From NCBI RefSeq assembly GCF_015624485.1, contig NZ_CP061378.1:4650001-4714000 (forward strand): DNA of 64,000 nt. The letters are read 5' to 3'. Under the pieces are notes generated by a model. The model made no database searches, was not told the DNA's origin, and worked only from the letters and a program-made list of their open reading frames with translations. Within the stretch, counting starts at the first letter, position 1. Each line of letters starts with the position of its first letter. A program made the position numbers and the translations under genes. This document shows positions 45,008 to 53,440 of this stretch, piece by piece. The DNA comes from Bradyrhizobium genosp. L. Its GTDB lineage: Bacteria > Pseudomonadota > Alphaproteobacteria > Rhizobiales > Xanthobacteraceae.

Positions 45008-45925
45008 ATGTCGTTCCGCACCCTCGACCTCAATCTGCTGAAAGTCTTCGAGGCGCTGATGACCGAAGGCAGCGTCACCCGCGCCGCGAACGCGCTGAAG
45101 ATGACGCAGCCCGCGGTGAGCAACGCGCTGGCGCGGTTGCGCGATGCACTCGGCGATCCCCTGTTCGTACGCTCCGGCACCGGCATCCGCCCGACCCAGC
45201 GCGCCGTGGCGTTGTGGGACCCGATCGGCGACGCGCTGGAACGCGTGCGCGGCGCGCTCGACGAGGACGTCTTCGATTCACGCCGGGCGCAAACCGAGTT
45301 CAGCCTGTCGATGTCGGATTACGTCGCCGCGCTGGTGATGCCGCGGCTGTTGAACCGGTTCGCCGAGATCGCGCCGCATGCGCGCATCCGCACCCTGCCG
45401 AATACCATCGTCGGCATCGCCGACCAGCTCGAGGACAACCGGGTCGATTGCGTGCTCTCGGTCTACGTCAACGAGGCCCAGCACGCGGCGCTGATCCGTT
45501 CGCGCTCGCTGTGGACCGTCGACTATGCCTGCTTCATGCGGCGGGGCCACCCGCTGGCCGACAAGACACGGCTCAGCGTCCGCAGCTTCCTCGGCGCCGG
45601 GCATGTCGATGTCAGCCTGGCCGGACGGACCGCGGCGACCTACGACCAGTTCCTCGCCTCGCGCGGGCTGTCGCGGAACCTGGTCGCGATCGTCAATCAT
45701 TACGGCGCGGCCTACGAGATCGTGCGCCAGTCCGACCTGATCGGCGTGCTGCCGCGCGACCTCCGCGGCCAGTCCCGCCACGCGCCATTCCTGCATGCAG
45801 TTCCGCTGCCGCTTGAGGCGCCGCCGCGAATCGTCAGCCTGTTCTGGCACCAGCGCAACGACACCGTGCCGGCGCAACGCTGGCTGCGCGAGACACTGGT
45901 GGAGTTGTTTGCGAGGATGGAGTGA
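45008..45925 (+). CDS. LysR-family transcriptional regulator
   Basis: This 305-residue regulator starts MSFRTLDLNLLKVFEALMTE. The winged helix-turn-helix is AANALKMTQPAVSNALARLR (about 27-46). The effector domain follows, from about residue 90 (SLSMSDYVAALVMPRLLNRF). The group resembles NodD/SyrM-like regulators in the ALGDPLFVRSGTGIRPT segment. Divergent position and the T-N11-A site suggest that it activates the MFS-amidohydrolase-VOC operon. Confidence 0.92.
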   Translation: MSFRTLDLNLLKVFEALMTEGSVTRAANALKMTQPAVSNALARLRDALGDPLFVRSGTGIRPTQRAVALWDPIGDALERVRGALDEDVFDSRRAQTEFSLSMSDYVAALVMPRLLNRFAEIAPHARIRTLPNTIVGIADQLEDNRVDCVLSVYVNEAQHAALIRSRSLWTVDYACFMRRGHPLADKTRLSVRSFLGAGHVDVSLAGRTAATYDQFLASRGLSRNLVAIVNHYGAAYEIVRQSDLIGVLPRDLRGQSRHAPFLHAVPLPLEAPPRIVSLFWHQRNDTVPAQRWLRETLVELFARME

Positions 45926-46073
45926 GAGTGTGTGATTCGATGGCCGAATCTGTCACATGTTCGGTATGGCTGGTGCAGTCACGCTGACCGCCGTGTCTGC
46001 TATTTTCTTTTCGGCCTGTAACAACCGAGCGAGGTTCGCGTAATGAGAGGGGAACCTTGGTGGAGCGAACCCG

Positions 46074-46820
46074 ATGGATCTCCATTTTGCGTGCAACAGC
46101 TGCGGCAAGTGCTGCCACGGACATCACATTTCACTGACCCTGCACGAGGCCTTGCGTTGGGTCGACGACGGCGGCCTGTTGATCATCCTGATCGAAGCCT
46201 TCCTGGACAACGGCTACGGCGTTCCTCCGGTCCAGCGTAACCACGCGCAGAGCCGATCGCTGAAAGTGCGGTGTGGCGACGCCCATGCCCACGTTGCCAT
46301 CACGTTCGCTGCGTACAATGTCGGAACCTGTCGCTTCCTCACCAGCGACCACCGTTGCGGGATCTATGATCATCGCCCGCTCGTGTGTCGGATCTATCCG
46401 GTCGAGATCAACCCGCATATTCAACTCCGTCCGGAGTACAAGGACTGCTCTCCCGAAACCTGGGACGTGACCGGTCCGCTGGTTTACCGCAACGGCCGCG
46501 TGGTCGACGGGCCACTTGCCGACTTGATCGAGCGATCGCGTCAAGCCGATCGCGACGAGATCGGATGCAAGGCCGATATCTGCCGGGAGCTCGGCATCGA
46601 TGTCACAGCGCTGAAGGGCGATGGATTCGCGGTCTATCTTCCCGACAGCAGTCTGTTGCGCGACACGATCGACTCCGTCATGAGGTCGAGGTCCGCCGCT
46701 CGGCCAAGAGAGCAGGAATGGTCGTTCTATTCCACCCGCGCCGAGGTCGTTTCACAACTGACAGCGATGGATGCCGCGGTGAAGGACATGCCGGGGAGTG
46801 CGGCGTTCGTCGCCATCTAG
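46074..46820 (+). CDS. YkgJ-family cysteine-cluster protein
   Basis: The 248-residue product starts MDLHFACNSCGKCCHGHHIS. The cluster C-x2-C-x2-CC is joined by GTCRFLTSDHRCGIYDHRP and LVCRIYP to give the CxxCxxCC...C...C...C pattern of predicted zinc- or iron-binding YkgJ proteins. GGAGCGAACCCG precedes the ATG. No partner gene is obvious, and a dispersed repeat follows. Confidence 0.88.
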   Translation: MDLHFACNSCGKCCHGHHISLTLHEALRWVDDGGLLIILIEAFLDNGYGVPPVQRNHAQSRSLKVRCGDAHAHVAITFAAYNVGTCRFLTSDHRCGIYDHRPLVCRIYPVEINPHIQLRPEYKDCSPETWDVTGPLVYRNGRVVDGPLADLIERSRQADRDEIGCKADICRELGIDVTALKGDGFAVYLPDSSLLRDTIDSVMRSRSAARPREQEWSFYSTRAEVVSQLTAMDAAVKDMPGSAAFVAI

Positions 46821-46822
46821 AG

Positions 46823-46900
46823 CTCCGTTCGGGGAATCGGATCGGCTCCAGGTTTTTGTTTCACGCGAACCGGTATCCACCTCGCTCGAAAACGCTCTAA
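46823..46900. repeat. Dispersed repeat, copy 2
   Basis: TTCACGCGAACCGGTATCCA-CCTCGCTCGAAAACGCTC at about 46862-46899 matches the repeat at 39661-39756 with two changes in its conserved half. The part before it (CTCCGTTCGGGGAATCGGAT) has decayed relative to copy 1. Confidence 0.72.
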
Positions 46901-47006
46901 CCGGCATACCCACAGCGGACGCGGCTGGGGATGACGCCGCGGTTTGCTCGACGGCGCGCGATCGGCTTGTTAAGCCGCCTGCGCAAGGACAGTTTGAGTC
47001 GGGGAC

Positions 47007-48518
47007 ATGACGGTCGCGATCGAGATGGGGCAGACGACGGCCGGCGCCCCGGCGGCCATCGACCTTGAGGAGCTGTTGGCCACGCGCCTGCTGGTGCAGG
47101 GCAATTCGGGCTCCGGTAAATCCCATTTGCTGCGCCGGCTGTTGGAACAGAGCGCCCGCTGGGTGCAGCAGACCATCATCGATCCCGAAGGCGACTTCGT
47201 GACGCTGGCCGAACGGTTCGGCCATCTCGTAATCGACGCCGAGGACCATACCGAACGCAGCCTGCAGGCCGCCGGCGAGCGCGTGCGCATCCACCGTGTT
47301 TCCACGGTGCTCAATCTCGAGGGGCTCGACGCCGAGAACCAGATGCGCCGCGCCGCGGCTTTCCTCGGCGGCATGTTCGAGGTGGCGCGCGACCACTGGT
47401 ATCCGATGCTGGTGGTGGTGGACGAGGCGCAGCTGTTCGCGCCGGCGATCGCCGGCGAGGTGTCCGACGAGGCGCGCAAGCTGTCGCTCGGCGCGATGAC
47501 CAACTTGATGTGCCGCGGCCGCAAGCGCGGGCTGGCCGGAATCATCGCGACCCAACGGCTGGCGAAGCTCGCCAAGAATGTCGCGGCAGAGGCCTCCAAT
47601 TTCCTGATGGGCCGGACCTTCCTCGACATCGACATGGCGCGCGCCGCCGATCTGCTCGGCATGGAGCGGCGGCAGGCGGAAGCCTTCCGCGACCTCGAGC
47701 GCGGGCAATTCATGGCGCTGGGCCCCGCCCTCTCCCGCCGCCCGCTCGGCTTGCGCATCGGTCCGACCGATACCCAGCCGCGCAACGCAGCGCCGCGATT
47801 GCTGCCGCTGCCCGAGGCCGCATTGGAGGACGCACGCGCCATCATCCTCGCAGCCCCGCCGCCCGAGACGAACCGGCCGCAGCGCCGGCCGGCGCCGGAT
47901 CTGCTCAACCAGCTGATGGCGGCAAGGCAAGCGGCACCGGCGATCGAATCCGAGCCCGAAGAGCAGCCGCTCAGCGCCGAGCAATTGGCGGAGCGGCGCG
48001 AGCGGCTGGATCGCATCCTGCGCGCGATCCTGGCGGAGCCCGACGCCGGCTTCCGCGCCATCGGCGTGCTCTATCAGGAATTCGTGGTGCGCTGCCGGAT
48101 CGAGGGCCTCGGCGCCGTGGTGCCGGAGCTCGGAGAATTCCGCCGCATGCTGACGCGCGCCCGTGCCGGGCTCGGCGCCGACATGGCCGAGGATGATGCG
48201 TGGCAGGACGTGCTGCTGCGTGCCGCGATCCTGCCCGACGACATGCAGGGCGTCTTCATGATGATTGCGCGAGCCGCCAAGGAAGGCTGGCCCTGCCCCG
48301 GCGATGCGGCGATCGCCCGCGCCTACGGCACGCACTCGCTGCGCCGTGCACGGCATCTTTTGACCTATATCGAGGATCAGGGTCTGATCGTCTGCCAGCT
48401 CGATGGGACCGGACGGCGCACCGTGACGCTGGTCGAACTGGCCTGGGCCACGGCAGCCGGCGATCCGAATGCCGACGACCGGACGGCGGAGACGGCCTGC
48501 TCCAGCGCGCCTCTCTGA
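47007..48518 (+). CDS. HerA-like ATP-binding protein (DUF87 type)
   Basis: This 503-residue P-loop ATPase has Walker A QGNSGSGKSHLL (32-39) and Walker B LVVVDEAQLF (D139, E140). Further motifs are CRGRKRGLAGIIATQRLAKL, an Arg-rich sensor region, and SNFLMGRTFLDIDMARAADLL. It resembles HerA/FtsK-superfamily helicases. The C-terminal 200 residues, from about LSAEQLAERRERLDRIL, are helical and end in a winged-helix-like segment (ALAAYGTHSLRRARHLLTYIE region). No NurA nuclease gene is adjacent, so a DNA-end-processing role is uncertain. Confidence 0.87.
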   Translation: MTVAIEMGQTTAGAPAAIDLEELLATRLLVQGNSGSGKSHLLRRLLEQSARWVQQTIIDPEGDFVTLAERFGHLVIDAEDHTERSLQAAGERVRIHRVSTVLNLEGLDAENQMRRAAAFLGGMFEVARDHWYPMLVVVDEAQLFAPAIAGEVSDEARKLSLGAMTNLMCRGRKRGLAGIIATQRLAKLAKNVAAEASNFLMGRTFLDIDMARAADLLGMERRQAEAFRDLERGQFMALGPALSRRPLGLRIGPTDTQPRNAAPRLLPLPEAALEDARAIILAAPPPETNRPQRRPAPDLLNQLMAARQAAPAIESEPEEQPLSAEQLAERRERLDRILRAILAEPDAGFRAIGVLYQEFVVRCRIEGLGAVVPELGEFRRMLTRARAGLGADMAEDDAWQDVLLRAAILPDDMQGVFMMIARAAKEGWPCPGDAAIARAYGTHSLRRARHLLTYIEDQGLIVCQLDGTGRRTVTLVELAWATAAGDPNADDRTAETACSSAPL

Positions 48519-48589
48519 TCCAGCAATCAGGACGGCTTCGTGCCGGATCCGGATTTTGATCCGGTCAAGCTGTTCGAAAGGGCATGACG

Positions 48590-49054
48590 ATGCAATTGTT
48601 CAGAACGATCGTCGTCGCATTGATCGCAATCATGTCCGTGGGAGAACATGCAATGTCAGCAGATGGATTGATCACTCTCCGCAGCGCCTTCGGCCCGCAG
48701 GAGACGATGAACCGGCTCGAGGCGGAGGTGAAGGCCAAGGGCATGACGGTGTTCGCACATGTCGATCATGCCGCCGGCGCCGGCGCCGTCGGGCTGCCGC
48801 TGCGGCCGACCGATCTCTTGATCTTCGGCGCGGCCAAGGGCGGCACGCCGCTGATGCAAGCGGCGCAGACCATCGGCATCGACCTGCCGCTGAAGGCGCT
48901 GGTCTGGCAGGACGAGGCCGGTACGACGTTCCTGTCCTACAACGATCCGGCCTATCTCACCGGCCGGCACGGCATCGAGCCGTCGGGCAATCCCGTGGTC
49001 GCAGCGATGACCGGCGCGCTGAAGGCGATCGCGGCGAAGGCGACGGCGCCGTAA
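48590..49054 (+). CDS. DUF302-domain protein, exported
   Basis: The product has about 154 residues. It begins with a hydrophobic segment (MQLFRTIVVALIAIMSV) consistent with export, then the DUF302 fold: SAFGPQETMNRLEAEVKAKG, VFAHVDHAAGAGAVGL, and PTDLLIFGAAKGGTPLMQ. Function is unknown; the fold is small alpha/beta. AAAGGG lies seven bases before ATG 48590. An ATG two codons upstream is too close to it. Confidence 0.82.
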   Translation: MQLFRTIVVALIAIMSVGEHAMSADGLITLRSAFGPQETMNRLEAEVKAKGMTVFAHVDHAAGAGAVGLPLRPTDLLIFGAAKGGTPLMQAAQTIGIDLPLKALVWQDEAGTTFLSYNDPAYLTGRHGIEPSGNPVVAAMTGALKAIAAKATAP

Positions 49055-49103
49055 CGCGAGAGGGCGCCGGCACAACCGGAGGCCGGCGCCACGCGTCTCG
49101 TCT

Positions 49104-50777
49104 TCAGCGGACAGCCGTCTGGCCGGCCATCTGCCGAATGCTGATGACGACGAACTCGGCCGGCTTGAGCGGTGCAAATCCGACCAGCACATTCACCATG
49201 CCTCGGTCGATGTCATCCTGCGTGGTGACCGTGTTATCGCATTTGACGAAGTATGCATCATTTGGCGACGTGCCCATGAAGGCCCCCTGCCGAAACAGAG
49301 TCTGCATGAAGGCGCCGACGTTGAGCCGTATCTGAGCCCATAGCCGCTCGTCGTTGGGTTCGAACGCGACCCACCGCAGACCTCGATAGAGGCTTTCCTC
49401 GATGAACAGCGCGGTGCGCCGGACGGGAATATACTTGTAGTCGTCGGCGAGTTGATCGGCGCCACGCAGCGTCCGGGCGCCCCACACCACGCACCCCGCG
49501 GCAGGAAAGGAACGCAAGCAATTGATGCCGAGCTGATTCAGCTGAGCATTCTCGGCATCGGTGATGACCGTCGTCAATTGGGAAACGCCGTTGAGCGTGG
49601 CATCCATTCCGGCGGGCGCTTTCCAGACTCCCGTTGCCGCATCGTTCCGCGCGAACACGCCGGCGACCGCGCCGCTCGGCGCAAAGTCCTCGACCTGATT
49701 GTTGTGCAGCGGGTCGAGTATCCTGAGCCGTGGAAAGAACAACGCGGCATTCCTGCTCCGGGTGCCGACGAAATCGTCGGCCGTCGACGTGAACTTCGCC
49801 TGCGCGATCGTCACGTCGATCCAGTCACTGGGGGAATCGACCAGCAACATCGCGCGCCGCTGCTCGCAATAGCTTGCGGCGATCGAGACCAGGCCGGTTT
49901 CGACATCGTCGGTCGCCGTGTATGGCGGAATGCACAGCAAATTGAACAGATCGGTTTTGTCGAGCGCGTAGAGACCATGCTTGGCGGCCTGCGCTTCAGC
50001 CGGGCTGAAGCTATCCTTCAGCGTCAGCAGAACGCCATCCGAGGCCTCGATCGCTGTCGTAGCCGTGGCGAGCGCCTGCCGGGCGTTGTCGATATCCTCC
50101 TGCACCGGAGGGATGGCTGCATTCGCTGCGGCCAACTGCCTTTCGGCCTTGGTGACGTCATCATCGGCGGCAGCGATCACGGGCAACGGGTCGGGAGGCC
50201 AAGGTCCACGCCAGCGCACCAGTTGCGACTGCGCCTGCAAGACCTTGTCGACGCGTTGCGGACCATCCTTGATCGTGAGATTTCGAAAATCCTCGCGCAC
50301 GACGACGTTCTCCGACGCATCCACCTCCGTCACGGTCAAGTTGAACAGGTCCTGCGACGCGAGGTCCATCTGCGCAGCAACGTCGGCGGAAACATCAGTG
50401 TCCGTACTTGCCCGCAGGTTTGCGCCCCAAGCCCCCTTGTCTGCGGCTTCGAGATGGAGATTGCCGACATTCAGCGTGCTGTTGGCAGGCCTGGCGTCGG
50501 CACTCACATCATCGTTGTAAAGCCGCACAACGATCGCCTGAGTTCCGCCGTTCTGGAAAAAATCGCGGACTGCGTATCCAAGCGTGCTCCCCGTCCAGAG
50601 GCCGCCGAAAATCCGCTCAAAGTCGCCGTAGCTGCTGACCGCAATGGGTTCGTTGTCCGGACCACGGAGCGCGCGGCCGATGAATGCGGTCACCGACGTC
50701 GCGACGCCCGTTATCGCATGAACGCCGCTCGGAATTTCCTGAATGAAAACTCCGGGATCGCTGACCTTAGCGGCCAT
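49104..50777 (-). CDS. Phage/contractile-system tail sheath protein, isolated
   Basis: This 557-residue protein has the tail sheath architecture. The N-terminal domain is DPGVFIQEIPSGVHAITGVA and VTAFIGRALRGP. The middle has an inserted coiled coil (DDDVTKAERQLAAANAAI). The C-terminal domain is KYIPVRRTALFIEESLYRGL and the final GFAPLKPAEFVVISIRQMAGQ. Sheath proteins form the contracting tube of myophage tails and injection systems. No tube, baseplate, spike or ATPase genes lie nearby, which is unusual. A decayed second copy is at 58013-58999. The ATG at 50777 has a weak AAGGAC site. Confidence 0.88.
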   Translation of the reverse strand: MAAKVSDPGVFIQEIPSGVHAITGVATSVTAFIGRALRGPDNEPIAVSSYGDFERIFGGLWTGSTLGYAVRDFFQNGGTQAIVVRLYNDDVSADARPANSTLNVGNLHLEAADKGAWGANLRASTDTDVSADVAAQMDLASQDLFNLTVTEVDASENVVVREDFRNLTIKDGPQRVDKVLQAQSQLVRWRGPWPPDPLPVIAAADDDVTKAERQLAAANAAIPPVQEDIDNARQALATATTAIEASDGVLLTLKDSFSPAEAQAAKHGLYALDKTDLFNLLCIPPYTATDDVETGLVSIAASYCEQRRAMLLVDSPSDWIDVTIAQAKFTSTADDFVGTRSRNAALFFPRLRILDPLHNNQVEDFAPSGAVAGVFARNDAATGVWKAPAGMDATLNGVSQLTTVITDAENAQLNQLGINCLRSFPAAGCVVWGARTLRGADQLADDYKYIPVRRTALFIEESLYRGLRWVAFEPNDERLWAQIRLNVGAFMQTLFRQGAFMGTSPNDAYFVKCDNTVTTQDDIDRGMVNVLVGFAPLKPAEFVVISIRQMAGQTAVR

Positions 50778-50928
50778 CGGACATTGTCCTTGTCGAGCTG
50801 ACCTGCGACCATCAATGGCTTGCCAGGCTGAGTCAAGGCGAAGGCGCTTGCGACGTCCATGAAGACCTCCGACCTCCAAGACGTGCCGAAACTGTCAGTC
50901 GCTGGGCAAGGTCGAGTCCAACGTCTCG

Positions 50929-51687
50929 CTAGTCTGCATCCGGATCCTTGGTAAACGTCCTGCGCAGCCGGAGGCTGGCTGCGACGAGGTGAGCGCGCAT
51001 CGCATTCCCCGCTCCATCGCAATCACGGGCGGCGATCGTGTCGGCGATCGCTCGATGTTCCGAAACGGTCCGCTCTTTTGTTTCGGGGATGTAATACGTT
51101 CTCGGGTACCAGATCCGCACGATCGACTGGATTGTCGATCCGATGTTTTCGAAGATCGGATTGCTGGCGGCACGGGCGATGGCCAGATGGAATCGTGTAT
51201 CCGCGTCCATGAAGGTCCCGTGATCCATGGGTTCGGCGCCCATCTCGTCAATGCATCTGCGTAGCTGGCCCGACAGTTCGTCAGTGCAGTTCGCGGCAGC
51301 GCGACGGGCACATTCCACTTCGATATGAGCGCGCACGTCGACGAAGTCGTCGAGATTGCCCTCGCTCAGGAGCACGCCCCAGCGGAATGCGCCGGAGAGA
51401 AGTTCGGAGGTCGGCTCGCGCACAAACGATCCTTCCCCCGCCCGCGCCTCCAATACGCCGAGAACGACGAGGCTCTTCACCGCCTCGCGGATGGTCGACC
51501 GCCCGACGTCGAAGCGGATCGCCAGCTCCTTTTCGGACGGGATCAGGTCGCCGGGTTTCCACACCCGCTTCATGATCAGATCGGTGAGCGCCTTCACGAT
51601 CTCCTGCGGCAGCGTGGCGCGGCTCACCGGCTTGATGAGCATCGTCGCGTCCGTCGTCGGCGCGTCCTGACCTGACCGTGCTGTCAT
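50929..51687 (-). CDS. FadR/GntR-family regulator of the sugar operon
   Basis: This 252-residue regulator has a GntR winged helix (PQEIVKALTDLIMKRVWKPG, then IPSEKELAIRFDVGRSTIREAV, about 25-68) and an FCD effector domain. The domain's metal-site residues include DADTRFHLAIARAASNP and SEHRAIADTIAARD. The ATG at 51687 is preferred to a TTG two codons upstream. It is divergent from the sugar ABC transporter operon, and a perfect 25-bp palindrome lies between them. A sugar acid or its CoA-free intermediate is the likely effector. Confidence 0.92.
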   Translation of the reverse strand: MTARSGQDAPTTDATMLIKPVSRATLPQEIVKALTDLIMKRVWKPGDLIPSEKELAIRFDVGRSTIREAVKSLVVLGVLEARAGEGSFVREPTSELLSGAFRWGVLLSEGNLDDFVDVRAHIEVECARRAAANCTDELSGQLRRCIDEMGAEPMDHGTFMDADTRFHLAIARAASNPIFENIGSTIQSIVRIWYPRTYYIPETKERTVSEHRAIADTIAARDCDGAGNAMRAHLVAASLRLRRTFTKDPDAD

Positions 51688-52160
51688 CGTCAAACCGCCG
51701 CAAGCATGCGGGCTTTCGCGTGCCGTTGCCGCATCGAGCTCACGTCCTCAACAACTGGAGCGAGCATAGAGCCTCCTGAAACCGCCTTGACACATCATAA
51801 TTCATAATATCAGATATTATGAATAACAAGAACTGGGATGAGATGTCCAAGCAGCCTCTGAATTGCGGAGCGCAGCAAGGAGGGCCGATCGGTCAGGTTG
51901 GCCTGAGAACGGGCTGCGTCATCGTCTCGGCTATCAGCACCGACCGCCCGGCGTCGGCGCTCAAGTTACGCCGCCATGGACGCTTGAGCGTCGTCGTCAC
52001 CAAAAGCATTGCACCAACGCTAATCCAGACCCCGCGCGGGTCCCGGCAGGCCCCGCATGTTTGCGGCACGAGGGCCTCCCCGCCGCGGGTGAGATCCCGC
52101 GCTGCAGTCGACAGCTCACGCAACCAATGAAGCAATCAAAAAATCTATCGGGAGGAGTCC
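51688..52160. other. 473-bp regulatory gap upstream of the sugar operon
   Basis: The gap contains the FadR-type palindrome with TTGACA beside it. After that there is no convincing gene: the only reading of note (51819 to 52130) has an erratic sequence with no ribosome site or family resemblance. The leader before the first operon gene is therefore long, about 330 bases. Confidence 0.6.
51800..51824. promoter_or_regulatory. FadR/GntR operator, perfect 25-bp palindrome
   Basis: ATTCATAATATC (51800-51811) and GATATTATGAAT (51813-51824) are perfect 12-base arms about a single central A. TTGACA stands eight bases to its left (51787-51792), so a bound repressor would cover the promoter. It lies 113 bp before the regulator start and 337 bp before the binding-protein start. 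Confidence 0.75.
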
Positions 52161-53360
52161 ATGCTCAAGCGACTGCATAAACATGTTTTGGAAGCCAGGT
52201 TGGCGCGGCTGGCCGCGCTCGGCGCGGCGCTCATCCCGGCAACCTTCGCAGCAGGATCCGCGCTCGCCCAGACCCGCGCGGAACCGTATCCTGCATGGCC
52301 GGAGCCTGTCATCCAGGAGAAGCTCTCCGTCGATGAGGCAAAGGCAATCGTTGCCGAGCGCACCAAGCCGCAGACCGAATGGAAGGGACCGACGAGCGGT
52401 CCGAAGGCACCCGCGGGCGATGTCACCATCGCTTATGTGTCGCCGGACCAGTCCTATACGCCGCACGTGCTATGGGGCAAAGGCGTGGAGGAAGGCGCCA
52501 AGGCGCTTGGATGGAAGGTCATGACGTTCAACGGCCAGGGCACGGTGAGCGGTACGTTGTCCGCCATGCAGCAGGCCCTCGCCGCGAACCCGACCGCGAT
52601 CGTCACTCCGGCGGACGCCAATGCGCTGCAGAAACCGATCAAGGATGCAGTCGCCCGGCACATCCCGGTGATCGGCATTCACGCGACCGCTTTCCCGGGC
52701 CCCAGCCCCGAACTCGGCCTCTATCACAACATCGTCTCGAACCCGGCCGAGATCGGCCAAACCGAGGCGGCCTACGTGATCGCGATGTCCGCGGGCAAGG
52801 CCCACAACATTCACATGGTGGACAACAACTACGCCATCGCCCGCTTCAAGGCCAAGGCGACGACAACACCGATCGCCAACTGTCCGGACTGCAAGATGCT
52901 CGAGACCATCAACATGCCGCTCGGCGATGCCTCCGCCCGCATGAACGCGGCGGTGTCCGGCCTCCTCGCCCGCTACGGCGACAGCTGGTGGATGACGACG
53001 TGCTGCGACGGCTATTACACCAACGTCGCGGCCGCCCTCAGGGCCGCGGGTGCCTCGACCGACAAGATCAAGCTTGTGGGCGCCGACGCGCCGCCCTCCG
53101 CTTACGACATGATCCGCAAAGGTGGTTTCGAGGTGGCAAGCGTTCCCGAGCCGAGCTCCCTGTTCGGATACATGGCAGTCGACGCCGTGGTCCGCGCCAT
53201 GGCCGGTCAGGAGCCCGCGCACTTCCTGCAGCCTGTGTTCCTGATCGTGAAGGACAACGTGGACAGCGAGGGCGGCAAGAACAACGAGTTCGTGCCGAGC
53301 AACAACTTCGCCTGCCACTACGTCAACATCTGGAAGGGCAGCAACACCGCGTGCAAGTGA
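52161..53360 (+). CDS. Sugar ABC transporter substrate-binding protein
   Basis: This 399-residue periplasmic receptor has a long signal peptide (about 1-36, FAAGSALAQTRAEPY). The Peripla_BP_4 fold follows: DVTIAYVSPDQSYTPHVLWGKGVEEGAKALGW in parts, AMQQALAANPTAIVTPADAN, and VIGIHATAFPGPSPEL. It has a cluster of cysteines (ANCPDCKM, TTCCDGYY, FACHY) not typical of the family. CGGGAGGAGTCC precedes the ATG. It is first in the operon with ATPase, permease and two enzymes. Confidence 0.9.
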   Translation: MLKRLHKHVLEARLARLAALGAALIPATFAAGSALAQTRAEPYPAWPEPVIQEKLSVDEAKAIVAERTKPQTEWKGPTSGPKAPAGDVTIAYVSPDQSYTPHVLWGKGVEEGAKALGWKVMTFNGQGTVSGTLSAMQQALAANPTAIVTPADANALQKPIKDAVARHIPVIGIHATAFPGPSPELGLYHNIVSNPAEIGQTEAAYVIAMSAGKAHNIHMVDNNYAIARFKAKATTTPIANCPDCKMLETINMPLGDASARMNAAVSGLLARYGDSWWMTTCCDGYYTNVAAALRAAGASTDKIKLVGADAPPSAYDMIRKGGFEVASVPEPSSLFGYMAVDAVVRAMAGQEPAHFLQPVFLIVKDNVDSEGGKNNEFVPSNNFACHYVNIWKGSNTACK

Positions 53361-53440
53361 CGGCGGCCGCGGTGGGGACGGAGCGGCACGTATGCCCTCC
53401 CCTCCACCGCCCCTCCAGGACATTCTCAGGCTAAGGCACA

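Noticed and set aside
46752..48356. A 534-codon minus-strand open frame
   Set aside because: Antisense to the HerA-like ATPase, which has intact Walker motifs; no ribosome site or motif in the antisense frame.
51819..52130. A 103-codon open frame between the FadR regulator and the sugar operon
   Set aside because: It starts on the operator region, has no ribosome site, and its composition is erratic. More likely an untranslated leader.
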